From an uncultured Lachnospiraceae bacterium (GTDB lineage: Bacteria; Bacillota; Clostridia; Lachnospirales; Lachnospiraceae), in assembly GCA_900317555.1 (NCBI GenBank), contig ONHF01000011.1:1-64000 (forward strand): a stretch of DNA of 64,000 nucleotides. The letters run 5' to 3'. The notes beneath the pieces were generated by a model that searched no databases, was not told the origin of the DNA, and saw only the letters and a program-made list of their open reading frames with translations. This document shows, in pieces, positions 55,806-64,000 of this stretch; the stretch's first letter is position 1, and the number at the start of each line of letters is the position of its first letter. A program made the position numbers and the translations under genes.

Positions 55806-57959
55806 TTACAGTTCGATGTCTTTTGATATACAGGAATGTCCTGACAGTTTGCAGCTCACCGCATCCGGCTGCGTGAAGCCCGCGTAAACCGTGAACTGAC
55901 GGCTCCGGATCATACGGTTCCCCCCGGCATCGACGGATGTGAAGGCACGTTCGGGAAGATCGATCCGTACGGTTTGAACTTCTCCTTCTCCAAGATGGAT
56001 TCTCCGCACGGCACAAAGGGCCGGGTGCGGCACCGCGTCTTTAAATTCATTGTCGTGGATATAAATCTGAAGGACATCGTCCGTCTCCCTGCCGTCATTT
56101 CTGACCGTCACGGAGAGCGTTGCTTTTCTTTCTCCGAAGGCGGATTTCCTGTCGGTATAACCTCTTGTAAAGGTGTTCGCGTCGGTTACCGATACGACAT
56201 ACATATCCTGTACACTGCAGTCTCCGTAGGTCAGACCGAAGCCGAACGGATAGACCGGCGTTCCGTCGTAATAGCGGTAGGTCCTGCCGCGCATCGAATA
56301 ATCTTCAAAGGCCGGCAGGTCATCGCAGGACCGGTAGAACGTAACCGGCAGCTTACCGGAAGGTGAAACTTCCCCGAACAGGACCTTCGCGACCGCCTCG
56401 CCGCCCGCTGCGCCCGGATACCATACCTGCAGTACCGCGTCCGCCTTTTCGGCAGGAAGTGAAAGATCCAGATCCGAGCCGGACATGTTCAGCAGGATCA
56501 CTTTCCGCCCCGTGTCCAGGATTCTGCGGACAAGTTCCATCTGGAACGGCGGAATCGCAACATCCTTTTTATCGCCGGAGAAATAGGCATTTCCGTCATC
56601 GCCCTCTTCGCCCTCAAGCGTTTCATCAAGGCCGATGACCAGAACAGTCACATCCGAGCATTCTGCGACCGTCAGCGCTTCCGCCATTCTGTCTGCAGAC
56701 TCCGGCTTCGAGAGCGCCTCCACATTGTCTCTGGACAGATCACAGCCCTGCGAATACAGCACGCGGATACCGGAAGCGTCCGCGATCTTCTGGATTCCCT
56801 CGAGTACGGTCGTATAGCGGGAAGATGTTCCGTGATAGTTACCGATCAGGGCGCTTCTGGAATTCGCGTTCGGTCCGATCACGCCGATGATCTTGACCGC
56901 GGTGCGCTCAAGCGGCAGGATGCCGTTGTTTTTCAAAAGGACAAGGCTTTCCTCCGCGGCTTTTTCGGCAAGTGCAAGGTGCGCCGGACTTTCGACTTCC
57001 TCGTAGGGAATCTGATCGTACGCGGTTTTGTCGAACATGCCCAGCAGATATCTGCATGTGAAAAGTCGAACGCACGCCTGCGTGATGTACTTTTCGTCCA
57101 CAAGGCCCTCTTTTACCGCGTCCAGAATTTTCTGATACGTGCAGCCGCAGTTCAGATCCGTGCCGTTTTGCAGGGCAAGCGCCGCCGACTCTTCAGGGCT
57201 TCCCGTTACTTTGTGATGCTCATGGAAATCCCGCACGGCCCAGCAGTCGGAGACGAAATGTCCTTTGAATCCCCATTTACGCCGCAGGATGTTCTGCAGG
57301 GAAGGACTCGCGCAGCAGACTTCGCCGTTTGTTCTGTTATAAGCCCCCATGACCGCTTCGACTTCTCCATCCTTAACGCAGGCTTCAAAGGCCGGAAGAT
57401 ACGTCTCTTCCATATCCTTCGGACTGACTTTCGCGTTGAACTGATGCCGCAGTGCTTCCGGTCCCGAATGCACCGCGAAATGTTTGGCACAGGCTGCTGC
57501 CCGCATGTACTTGCCATCCCCCTGAATGCCGCGGATAAACCGGACCGCCAGCACCGATGTCAGGAACGGGTCCTCGCCGTAGGTCTCATGTCCCCGGCCC
57601 CAGCGGGGATCCCGGAAAATATTGACATTCGGCGCCCAGAACGTAATTCCTTTATAAATATCCCGGTCTCCATACGCTCTCTGCGCGTTGTATTTGGCCC
57701 TGCCTTCCACGGAAATCACCTTGCCGATTTCCTCCATAAGGTCCGGATCGCAGGCAGCCGCAAGACCGATCGCCTGCGGAAAAACGGTTGCCGTCCCGGC
57801 TCTCGCGACGCCGTGCAGTGCTTCGTTCCACCAGTTGTAAGCCGGAATGTGCAGCCGTTCAATCGCGGGAGCATCGTAGCGCAGCTGCGAGGCTTTTTCT
57901 TCAAGTGTCATTTTCGCGACCAGTTTCTCGGCTGCCGCTTTTGCTTTTGCTCTGTCCAT
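55806..57959 (-). CDS. Glycoside hydrolase family 3 (beta-glucosidase/xylosidase)
   Basis: A 717-residue cytoplasmic enzyme with no signal peptide. The N-terminal barrel has YNWWNEALHGVAR, common in beta-xylosidase-type GH3, PRWGRGHETYGEDP, KHFAVHS and the nucleophile aspartate in FVSDCWAV. The middle alpha/beta sandwich and a C-terminal fibronectin-like region complete the three-domain form. The ATG at 57959 has the better-spaced ribosome site; another ATG lies two codons upstream. It shares a short promoter region with the divergent AraC regulator, next to a sugar importer, so it likely hydrolyses imported plant oligosaccharides such as xylo- or gluco-oligosaccharides. Confidence 0.95.
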   Translation of the reverse strand: MDRAKAKAAAEKLVAKMTLEEKASQLRYDAPAIERLHIPAYNWWNEALHGVARAGTATVFPQAIGLAAACDPDLMEEIGKVISVEGRAKYNAQRAYGDRDIYKGITFWAPNVNIFRDPRWGRGHETYGEDPFLTSVLAVRFIRGIQGDGKYMRAAACAKHFAVHSGPEALRHQFNAKVSPKDMEETYLPAFEACVKDGEVEAVMGAYNRTNGEVCCASPSLQNILRRKWGFKGHFVSDCWAVRDFHEHHKVTGSPEESAALALQNGTDLNCGCTYQKILDAVKEGLVDEKYITQACVRLFTCRYLLGMFDKTAYDQIPYEEVESPAHLALAEKAAEESLVLLKNNGILPLERTAVKIIGVIGPNANSRSALIGNYHGTSSRYTTVLEGIQKIADASGIRVLYSQGCDLSRDNVEALSKPESADRMAEALTVAECSDVTVLVIGLDETLEGEEGDDGNAYFSGDKKDVAIPPFQMELVRRILDTGRKVILLNMSGSDLDLSLPAEKADAVLQVWYPGAAGGEAVAKVLFGEVSPSGKLPVTFYRSCDDLPAFEDYSMRGRTYRYYDGTPVYPFGFGLTYGDCSVQDMYVVSVTDANTFTRGYTDRKSAFGERKATLSVTVRNDGRETDDVLQIYIHDNEFKDAVPHPALCAVRRIHLGEGEVQTVRIDLPERAFTSVDAGGNRMIRSRQFTVYAGFTQPDAVSCKLSGHSCISKDIEL

Positions 57960-57964
57960 TTTCA

Positions 57965-57993
57965 TTCACCTTAAAGTATTGTAAAATTATAAT
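57965..57993 (+). promoter_or_regulatory. Predicted promoter of the AraC regulator
   Basis: TTCACC and a perfect TATAAT are spaced by 17 bases in the 62-base gap to the divergent GH3 gene. Confidence 0.65.
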
Positions 57994-58021
57994 ATCTGTC
58001 TGACGGGAAAGGAGGTATTCC

Positions 58022-59020
58022 ATGAGCAGTCTGACCGCCAGTGAAATTGCGCGCTTCCGTGACAAGGCTCTCGGCTCGGTTCCCGCCAAATACCGGCAGC
58101 CCGATGTCGACGACTACGGCGGGCGCACGATGAAAGATGATTCTCTTGAAATTGTGGATTATGTTCCTCAGACACATGTAAGAATCTGGTATAACTGCCA
58201 GATGGAAGGCTATGAGCTGCACCATCACGCGGCTCTCGAAATCATTTACTGTGTTCAGAATACGTACACCGTGACCGCAGGACGCGAAACATTTTCGCTC
58301 GGAGAGGGTGATATCCTGTTCATCCCCCCGAATGTCATCCACCGGCTGATCGGCGGCGTGCAGGGTGTACGCTTCATCATGCTCTTCGACCTGGAGCCCG
58401 CTTCCATGTTCCGCGAAACGAGGCTTCTCGCTCCTGTTATGAACGGGCCGTTCCATCTTCGCAAGAAGGACAGGCCCGACCTTTACTGCGCCGTGCAGGA
58501 ACGGTTCGAGCGTATGATCGACCTGTACTTTTCCCAGCAGGCGATGTGGGAAATCAGCGTTTACACTGAGCTTTTGAATATCGCGGCAGCAATTGGAAGA
58601 GATTATTTCGACAAAACAAACAGCTTCTCCCCTTCCTCAAGTGAACACGGAAAGATCAACTATGACAAATTTTCCGCTCTGCTTGACTATATCGATGAAC
58701 ACTACAGTGAAGATATTTCGCTCATGGACGCCGCTTCCTATGTCGGTTTTTCCAAGTTCCATTTTACGAGGCTGTTCCACGAATATACCGGCACAACCTT
58801 TTATGACTATCTTCTCCGGCGGAGAATCCGGGCGGCGCAGAAAATGCTCGGCACGGATCTTTCCGTCACGGAAATCTCCTACCGGTGCGGTTTTCACAAC
58901 CTGACTTCGTTCAGCAGAAGCTTCCGTTCATTCACCGGCATTTCGCCGTCAGCGTACAGAAACTACGCCGAGCGCTATCATGGAAAATTTTCGGATCGAA
59001 TTATACTGCCGGAGGAATGA
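58022..59020 (+). CDS. AraC-family transcription regulator
   Basis: A 332-residue regulator with an N-terminal cupin sugar-sensing domain (HHHAALEIIYCV and GDILFIPPNVIHRLIGG) and a C-terminal pair of helix-turn-helix motifs (SLMDAASYVGFSKFHFTRLFHEYTG, then SVTEISYRCGFHNLTSFSRSFR). Start ATG follows AAAGGAGG. Its place between the GH3 gene and the importer operon suggests it activates both; direct repeats near the importer promoter at 62529-62555 are candidate sites. Confidence 0.95.
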   Translation: MSSLTASEIARFRDKALGSVPAKYRQPDVDDYGGRTMKDDSLEIVDYVPQTHVRIWYNCQMEGYELHHHAALEIIYCVQNTYTVTAGRETFSLGEGDILFIPPNVIHRLIGGVQGVRFIMLFDLEPASMFRETRLLAPVMNGPFHLRKKDRPDLYCAVQERFERMIDLYFSQQAMWEISVYTELLNIAAAIGRDYFDKTNSFSPSSSEHGKINYDKFSALLDYIDEHYSEDISLMDAASYVGFSKFHFTRLFHEYTGTTFYDYLLRRRIRAAQKMLGTDLSVTEISYRCGFHNLTSFSRSFRSFTGISPSAYRNYAERYHGKFSDRIILPEE

Positions 59021-59036
59021 ACCTCCGGCAGTATTT

Positions 59037-59879
59037 TTATCCTTTGACACTGCCAAGAGCGACACCCGCGACGATATATCTGGAAAGCGCCAGATAGATG
59101 ACAATCAGAGGAAGCGCCGTCAAAGAAAGTCCGAGATAAACGGCGCCGTACTCTGTTTTGTAGATATCACCTCGCAGCAGAGAAATCATGATCGGCAGCG
59201 TGAACTTGTTCTGCTTGGTCAGAAGAACGAGCGGCGTGAACAGATTGTTCCACGAAGAAACAAACGTGAAGATCGCCTGTGTCGCGATCGCGGGTTTCAT
59301 AATCGGCAGCGCGATATGATTGAAAATATAGAATTCCTTCGCTCCATCGATTCTCGCGGACTGCACGATTTCAAGGGAAAGCGCAGGCTTCATATACTGC
59401 CGCATGAAGAACACCATCGAAGGCGCCGCAATGGCCGGCAGAATCAGCATGATCAGCTTGTTGGTCATGTGAATCCGGTAAACCATCTGATAGAAGCCGA
59501 TCGTCGTGATCTGCGCCGGAATCATCATAACCGCCAGAATAAAGCGGAAAAACGCATCGCGCAGCTTCCAGTCATAAACGACGAGTGCGTACGCCGTCAG
59601 TGTCGAGAAATAGGTTGACAGAGCCGTCGCCGCGACCGAAACAATCATCGAATTCATGAATCCGACGCTCGGCTTGAAGCTCTTGCCAAGCAGAATCTTC
59701 ATGTTCTTTGAAAGGTAGTGCGAAGGAATCAGTGAAACCGCGTGCGCCTGAATCTGCGGCGTGGATCTTGTAGCGTTGACCAGCATGATAACAAACGGCA
59801 GTATGCTGATAATTGCAAGAAGCACGCAGATGATGAAGATGATGGTTCTGGCGCCGTAATGCTTTTTCGATTTGCTCAT
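59037..59879 (-). CDS. CUT1 ABC sugar permease, MalG type (second importer)
   Basis: A 280-residue permease with six spans and the EAA loop QSARIDGAKEFYIFNHIALP. C-terminus AGVALGSVKG is typical of MalG-type subunits. It overlaps the partner permease by four bases (ATGA), so the two are translated together. No ATPase is encoded; a shared MsmK-type ATPase is implied, as for the sialic acid importer. Start ATG follows GAAGGAGG. Confidence 0.93.
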   Translation of the reverse strand: MSKSKKHYGARTIIFIICVLLAIISILPFVIMLVNATRSTPQIQAHAVSLIPSHYLSKNMKILLGKSFKPSVGFMNSMIVSVAATALSTYFSTLTAYALVVYDWKLRDAFFRFILAVMMIPAQITTIGFYQMVYRIHMTNKLIMLILPAIAAPSMVFFMRQYMKPALSLEIVQSARIDGAKEFYIFNHIALPIMKPAIATQAIFTFVSSWNNLFTPLVLLTKQNKFTLPIMISLLRGDIYKTEYGAVYLGLSLTALPLIVIYLALSRYIVAGVALGSVKG

Positions 59880-60853
59880 CTTGCGCCCTCCTTCTTTGCC
59901 CTGCGTTCTTTCTTCGCTTCGGCCTTCTCAATCCTGCGCAGTTTTTCCTCATCCTTATCCCGCAGCAGGTAAAACAGCACCGCGGAGCTTAAAATAATCA
60001 GAACGAACATAATCATGCTGGCCGCAGCCGCGCGGTTGTACAGATACCCGCCGCTGAAAGCCTGATTGTAAATAAAGACATTTGTTGTCAGCGTCGCGTT
60101 GTCCGGTCCTCCAAGAAGGAAAAGCTTCGGGATATCGAACATATTCAGACCGCCGATCAGACTCGTAACCAGCGTGAAAAGAAGGATTGTGCGGATGTTG
60201 GGGAGAGTAACGCGCCAGAACGTCTGCCAGCCGTTTGCGCCGTCCACTTCCGCCGCATCAAAAATATCAGGGCTGATGCCCAGAACGCCCGAGATCAGGA
60301 TGATCATGGTATAGCCGTACCACATCCATGTCTGGATGAAGATAACGATGCCGCGGGCGACATTTTTCTTGACCAGAAAGTTATAAGGCTCGGAGAGAAT
60401 ACCGAATCTCGTCAGGAGATCATTCACAGGCCCCATAGGATATCCGAACAGCGCGTTGAACAGAATCGCGACCGTTGCCGCCGTGATGATGTTCGGCATA
60501 TAAAACAGGACCTTGAAAGCGCCCTCTCCCGGAATCTTGAACCTGCGGTTCGTGAACCACGCCGCGAGCAGCAGCGCGAGCGCGAGCTGCGGTATGAAGT
60601 TCAGGATCCACATGACAAGCGTATTCTTCAGCGCGATCAGGAAAGTAGGACTTGTCAGGATCGTCCGGAAGTTCAGGAACGGATCATGCCACAGGAAATG
60701 GAATGTGGTCTTGCCGATGCCTTTGAGGTCCGTAAATCCGATAAACGCCGTATAGAGCGTCGGATACAGCGAAAATACCGCAAAAGCAATGACAAATGGC
60801 AGGCTGAAAAGATAGCCGTATTTGGCGTATCCGACGCGTTTCTTTTTCTTCAT
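59876..60853 (-). CDS. CUT1 ABC sugar permease, MalF type (second importer)
   Basis: A 325-residue permease with a basic start, six spans, the coupling loop DAAEVDGANGWQTFWRVTLP and a long basic C-terminal tail (LRRIEKAEAKKERRAKKE) that could form a coiled coil in the cytoplasm. The ribosome site is weak (GGGGTAAA). It follows the binding-protein gene across a hairpin-containing gap and overlaps the next permease. Confidence 0.93.
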   Translation of the reverse strand: MKKKKRVGYAKYGYLFSLPFVIAFAVFSLYPTLYTAFIGFTDLKGIGKTTFHFLWHDPFLNFRTILTSPTFLIALKNTLVMWILNFIPQLALALLLAAWFTNRRFKIPGEGAFKVLFYMPNIITAATVAILFNALFGYPMGPVNDLLTRFGILSEPYNFLVKKNVARGIVIFIQTWMWYGYTMIILISGVLGISPDIFDAAEVDGANGWQTFWRVTLPNIRTILLFTLVTSLIGGLNMFDIPKLFLLGGPDNATLTTNVFIYNQAFSGGYLYNRAAAASMIMFVLIILSSAVLFYLLRDKDEEKLRRIEKAEAKKERRAKKEGAR

Positions 60854-60892
60854 TGTTTTACCCCGAATTGTTCTTCTATGAAATAAGGAGGG

Positions 60893-60927
60893 CAGGGCAG
60901 CTCCCCGGAAAGAGGCCGCCCTGCCTG
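60893..60927 (-). promoter_or_regulatory. Stem-loop between binding-protein and permease genes (second importer)
   Basis: GGCAGGGC and GCCCTGCC form an 8-base-pair GC stem around a 19-base loop, in the same relative place as the stem-loop at 6077-6107 of the first importer. It probably protects the binding-protein message or reduces permease transcription. Confidence 0.65.
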
Positions 60928-60946
60928 TTATGAAGACTATGATGAT

Positions 60947-62434
60947 TTACTGTGCCGCTTCAATTCCAAGATTGTCAGATACTGTCTGCTTGAAATCCTT
61001 GATGGCCGCATCGCGGTCCTTCTCACCTGCCGCGTAAGCGCGTACCTGATCTCTCCAGATCTGATTGATGGACTCGTCATACTGGGTCAGATTCTTGCCG
61101 TTCGCGTACTGGTTTGCGGGAACAAAATAATCGAACATGTTCTCGCCGCCGAGGAACTCGAGTTTGCCGTCCGACTTCGACATGACAGTGCCGGATGCAA
61201 CCGCGTCCTTCGTGCCGCCTTCGCCGTTGAGCGTGCCGTTCGCCCACTTGTACTGCAGGCCGTCTTCGCTTGTATCCAGCGTGATCCACTCGATGAGCTG
61301 TTTCACAGCGTCAGTCTTCTTGGAATCCATGTTCTTGTTGGCAAGCAGCCATGTGCCGCCCCAGAAGAAGCCGATCGGGGAATCGCAGACTGCCCAGTCG
61401 CCGTAGGTTCCTTCGCCGGTCTTCGTGCCGCCGCAGTTCGGAGCCAGTGTATAGTTGATCAGCCAGGCGGGTCCGAAGAAGCCGAATACCGGTTTCTGTC
61501 CTTCACCCTTCATGTCCGCGAACCATGCGTCCTGCCAGTCCTGTGTGATATTGGACCAGCCGTTGTCGGTCAGATTCTTGGAGATATCAAGGAACGCTTC
61601 TCTCTTGGGGTCGATCTGCAGCTGGCCTGCGTCATTGAGCCAGCCCTTGTCCGAGCTGTTCTCTACAGCGTGCCATACATCGCCGTCACCCGAAACGATC
61701 GCATCGCCCTTGTCTGCGAGCTTCTTCGCTGCTTCCCAGAATTTGTCGAACGAACCGGAGCCGCCGCCGATGATCTTGGAGATTTCCTTCGGATCGTCCG
61801 TTCCGAAAACATCCTTCGCGATCGAGCGTCTGTAGATAAAGCAGCCGCCGGTTGCCTGATATCCGAGAGCATCCAGATCGCCGTTTGTATTCGTGCCGAT
61901 ATCAATTGTATACTGTGCGATATCCGCATCTTTCAGCGCTTTATCGACATCTATGCCCAGATCCTTGTAAGGCATCGCGTAATCCTGCATGTCGCCCTTT
62001 GTGTATTTCAGGACGAAAGCGGACTCTGCGCAGTACATATCCGGCTGATCGTCGCCGCCTGCCTGCAGTGCCTGATCAAGTGCCGGCTGATAAGCGCCGT
62101 CGGTTGTCGCGATGATCGTCGAGCTGACTTTATAAGGAAAATCCGGATGATCTTTCAGATAGTGGTCAACCATGCCCGGAACTTCGTTCGTGAATGTCCA
62201 GAGATTGATCGTGCCTTCCTTGCCGCCGTTCGCGGGTGTGGACTCAATCGGCTCTGTAGCCGCTTCCGTGGAAGCAGCAGCCTCTTCTGTAGCAGCTTCT
62301 GTCGCGGCTTCCGTCCCTGCCTCCTCCGAAGATGCCTTCGCAGTATCTTCCTTCGTGCCGGAGCTTCCGCAGCCGGCGAGCATGGACGCTGCCATGACTC
62401 CCGTCAAAACCATGGCTAATGCCTTCTTTTTCAT
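60947..62434 (-). CDS. Sugar-binding lipoprotein of the second importer
   Basis: A 495-residue CUT1 binding protein. Lipobox LAGC (Cys22) anchors it. A Thr/Ala/Glu-rich linker of about 45 residues precedes GTINLWTFTNEVPGMVDHYL, the start of the folded domain. The ATG at 62434 follows AAGGAGG; an upstream in-frame ATG is weaker. It is the first gene of the operon. With the neighbouring GH3 enzyme, the substrate is probably an oligosaccharide of plant cell wall origin. Confidence 0.94.
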   Translation of the reverse strand: MKKKALAMVLTGVMAASMLAGCGSSGTKEDTAKASSEEAGTEAATEAATEEAAASTEAATEPIESTPANGGKEGTINLWTFTNEVPGMVDHYLKDHPDFPYKVSSTIIATTDGAYQPALDQALQAGGDDQPDMYCAESAFVLKYTKGDMQDYAMPYKDLGIDVDKALKDADIAQYTIDIGTNTNGDLDALGYQATGGCFIYRRSIAKDVFGTDDPKEISKIIGGGSGSFDKFWEAAKKLADKGDAIVSGDGDVWHAVENSSDKGWLNDAGQLQIDPKREAFLDISKNLTDNGWSNITQDWQDAWFADMKGEGQKPVFGFFGPAWLINYTLAPNCGGTKTGEGTYGDWAVCDSPIGFFWGGTWLLANKNMDSKKTDAVKQLIEWITLDTSEDGLQYKWANGTLNGEGGTKDAVASGTVMSKSDGKLEFLGGENMFDYFVPANQYANGKNLTQYDESINQIWRDQVRAYAAGEKDRDAAIKDFKQTVSDNLGIEAAQ

Positions 62435-62528
62435 ACGTACCTCCTTGCAATACATTTACAGCTGTTTCCCATTGCAGCTGTCTGTCCCCTGTTACATATT
62501 ATTTGTATCATCTAATCGTTTTCGCATG

Positions 62529-62555
62529 TTGACATAAATTGCGGTCTGTTTGACA
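62529..62555. promoter_or_regulatory. Two TTGACA repeats 21 bases apart upstream of the second importer
   Basis: TTGACA (plus strand) occurs at 62529 and 62550, exactly two helical turns apart, about 100 bases before the binding-protein start. AraC-type dimers bind such direct repeats. The rest of the 366-base gap is AT-rich and contains no gene; an ACCGC/ACCGC pair near 62590 is a second possible motif. Confidence 0.45.
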
Positions 62556-62740
62556 GTTATTGCCGTTTTGCACATTTTTATAGCGGTTATGGCGGTTGTA
62601 TAGGTAATTTTAACTGTTTGTCTACGGAAAAACAGATCATTTCCGTTTCATGTAAGTGATTTTGCTGTTATTTTTTGTGATAAGCAGTAAATTTATTGCT
62701 ATGCACATATTGCTTTGCAAAGAGCCGACAGACTGCAGAA

Positions 62741-62790
62741 GAAAAGCCGAAGCAGACTGCCAGACTGTGGCAGGTCCGCTCCGGCTTTTC
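62741..62790 (-). terminator. Terminator after the metal exporter gene
   Basis: GAAAAGCCGGAGC and GCTTCGGCTTTTC form a long stem about 10 bases past the stop codon on the minus strand, with TTCTTC after it. Confidence 0.8.
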
Positions 62791-62800
62791 CGTGATCATA

Positions 62801-63682
62801 TCAGAACGTAATTTTCAAAAACTCAAATAACAGTCCCCAGCATACACCGATGACATACAGAAGAAGCGCCGCCTTCCCGTTTTCCGAAGGGTGTCTTTCA
62901 TTCGTCCGGAACAGGACAAGAAGGCCCACGCCCGCGCCGACGAGCAGGCCCGCCATCATCTGCCCCGCGCCGAGCATGCCGGACAGATACAGCTGCGTAA
63001 TCATAACAGAAGCGGCGCAGTTCGGGATCAGCCCGATCAGAGCGGCCAAAACAACGCCGATCACCGGACGATTTGTAAGGAAGCCCGCAATTGCCTGCTG
63101 GCCGAAGCCTTCGACCAGAACAGTCAGCACCAGACTGATCAGAAAGACAAACACAATAATATGCAGCGTATGAATAAATGCTGCTTTCAGGACGCCGCCC
63201 TCTTCGCCGTCCTCGCTGCCGCAGTGTTCGTCTTCACAGAGGTCACGGATGTGTTTTTCGGTCTTGTGCCGGTACTTCGTGAACCGGAGAGCGAAATCAA
63301 CCGCCATGCCAGACACCGCGCCGATGACCGCCTTTGTCAGAAGGATCTTTAAAACCGACACCGCCGGTACCCTCTCCGATATAAAGATCGGCAGCATTTC
63401 GTCTGATGTGGAAAGAAAAACAGAAAGCAGCGTTCCGATCGAAATCAGTCCTCCGGAATACAGGCTCGCGGCAGCCGCCGAAAACCCGCACTGCGGAACA
63501 ACGCCGACCGCGGCGCCGACCGCAGGGCTGAAACGCCCGAATTTCTGCAGCAGATCCACCGACGCGTTCGATGCTTTGCGTTCCAGTATTTCCATAACAA
63601 TGTAAGTCGCGAACAGGAAGGGAATGAGCTTGGCCGTGTCGGTAAGAGCATCCTGCAGCGCGTCGAGTATCATTTCCGTCAT
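62801..63682 (-). CDS. Putative heavy-metal/manganese exporter (ArsP_2-like)
   Basis: A 293-residue membrane protein with eight to ten spans in two halves. Each half holds a G-P/N-x-CG/A-x motif: GVVPQCGFSAAA in the first and GLIPNCAASVMIT in the second, with a His/Asp/Cys-rich cytoplasmic loop (HKTEKHIRDLCEDEHCGSE) between them. This layout fits the DUF2899/ArsP_2 group annotated as putative manganese or heavy-metal exporters. The ATG at 63682 overlaps the Fur-family stop codon by four bases, so the regulator controls its own exporter. Confidence 0.82.
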   Translation of the reverse strand: MTEMILDALQDALTDTAKLIPFLFATYIVMEILERKASNASVDLLQKFGRFSPAVGAAVGVVPQCGFSAAAASLYSGGLISIGTLLSVFLSTSDEMLPIFISERVPAVSVLKILLTKAVIGAVSGMAVDFALRFTKYRHKTEKHIRDLCEDEHCGSEDGEEGGVLKAAFIHTLHIIVFVFLISLVLTVLVEGFGQQAIAGFLTNRPVIGVVLAALIGLIPNCAASVMITQLYLSGMLGAGQMMAGLLVGAGVGLLVLFRTNERHPSENGKAALLLYVIGVCWGLLFEFLKITF

Positions 63683-64000
63683 AATTTCGTACCTTTCTCC
63701 GGTTTCTTGTCCTGTGTCTGTCCCTTCATGCGCACAATGCCGCGGCATTCGCTGCAAAGGCCGGTCAGCATCGACTCTCCGCAGTCCAGAAGGAAACCAT
63801 GATCATCCATGAGGTGCTCCTGAATTTCACGCATGAATCCGCAGTTCAGATGGATGACCTTGCCGCAGCGGCTGCAGCAAAGATGCAGATGCTCCGCGCA
63901 TTGCAGCCCCGGCCGCATATACTGGTAATATTTCTCCTCTTCTTCGGGCGCTTTCAGGGCGATCAGCATCTGATCCTGAACCAGCCTGTCGAGATTCCGG
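63679..64000 (-). CDS. Fur-family metalloregulator, C-terminal part (cut by window edge)
   Basis: This is the C-terminal part of a Fur/Zur/PerR-type repressor. The visible sequence starts RNLDRLVQDQMLIALKAP, the end of the DNA-binding domain, followed by the dimerisation domain with HLHLCCSRCGKVIHLNC and ECRG, two CxxC pairs that hold structural zinc. The metal sensed cannot be told from the fragment. It overlaps the exporter gene by four bases, so repression of the metal exporter is the likely role. The start lies to the right of the window. Confidence 0.93.
   Translation of the reverse strand, partial: RNLDRLVQDQMLIALKAPEEEEKYYQYMRPGLQCAEHLHLCCSRCGKVIHLNCGFMREIQEHLMDDHGFLLDCGESMLTGLCSECRGIVRMKGQTQDKKPEKGTKL

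Noticed and set aside
62590..62612. ACCGC repeats in the second importer leader as an operator
   Set aside because: The copies are short and unevenly matched, with no clear phase to a promoter; they are mentioned only as a possible motif.

Overview
The window reads as a chromosomal segment from a low-to-mid GC, gut-type anaerobic Gram-positive bacterium, most likely a member of the Lachnospiraceae (Clostridia). This is inferred from gene content: glycyl-radical pyruvate formate-lyase, a PPi-dependent phosphofructokinase, type III glutamine synthetase, class C sortase pili with LPXTG signals, strong GGAGG ribosome sites and ABC sugar importers without their own ATPase. I found no rRNA, tRNA, CRISPR, transposase or phage genes. 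Two genes are cut by the window edges: pyrG on the left and a Fur-family regulator on the right.

Layout. 1-777: start of pyrG. 1.0-9.4 kb: a sialic acid/amino-sugar island (nanE, a CUT1 importer, nanA, nanK and nagA on the minus strand, with divergent nagB). 9.4-13.5 kb: a polar amino acid (probably cystine) ABC importer with an AhpD-like protein, divergent from cysK. 13.5-14.1 kb: a rhomboid protease. 14.4-26.5 kb: nitrogen assimilation (an Amt-PII fusion, gltD, gltB and glnN on the minus strand, with divergent asnB). 26.7-29.0 kb: ECF sigma factor, probable anti-sigma factor and SIMPL lipoprotein. 29.2-30.5 kb: an ion-transporter-superfamily permease. 30.6-33.6 kb: pflB-pflA. 33.8-35.1 kb: two unknown genes. 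35.2-41.6 kb: a sortase-assembled pilus operon. 42-45.3 kb: a small unknown gene and a two-component system. 45.4-50.5 kb: a UvrD-type helicase overlapping a PBP1A. 50.6-53.3 kb: an unknown gene, a NusG-domain-II protein and PPi-PFK. 53.5-55.7 kb: an uncharacterised Fe-S-related module (GGGtGRT protein, NifU-like scaffold, NifX-like protein). 55.8-62.4 kb: GH3 glycosidase, AraC regulator and a second CUT1 importer. 62.8-64 kb: a metal exporter with a Fur-family regulator.

How the genes work together. Host-derived sialic acid can be imported and taken through ManNAc, ManNAc-6-P, GlcNAc-6-P and GlcN-6-P to fructose-6-P plus ammonia. Ammonia, also imported by the Amt-PII fusion, is fixed by glnN and gltBD and passed on through asnB and pyrG. 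Fructose-6-P can enter glycolysis through PPi-PFK and end in formate and acetyl-CoA through PflB. The pilus operon and its two-component neighbour point to mucosal attachment.

The most interesting signals are two. First, four leader terminators, upstream of pyrG, amt-PII, glnN and asnB, each overlap a competing hairpin whose six-base loop has A at position 1 and G at position 4, as expected for ANTAR-protein antitermination. This would be a shared glutamine/nitrogen regulon. Second, there is a conserved but functionally unknown Fe-S module around the GGGtGRT protein. All calls come from reading the sequence; no database search was possible.
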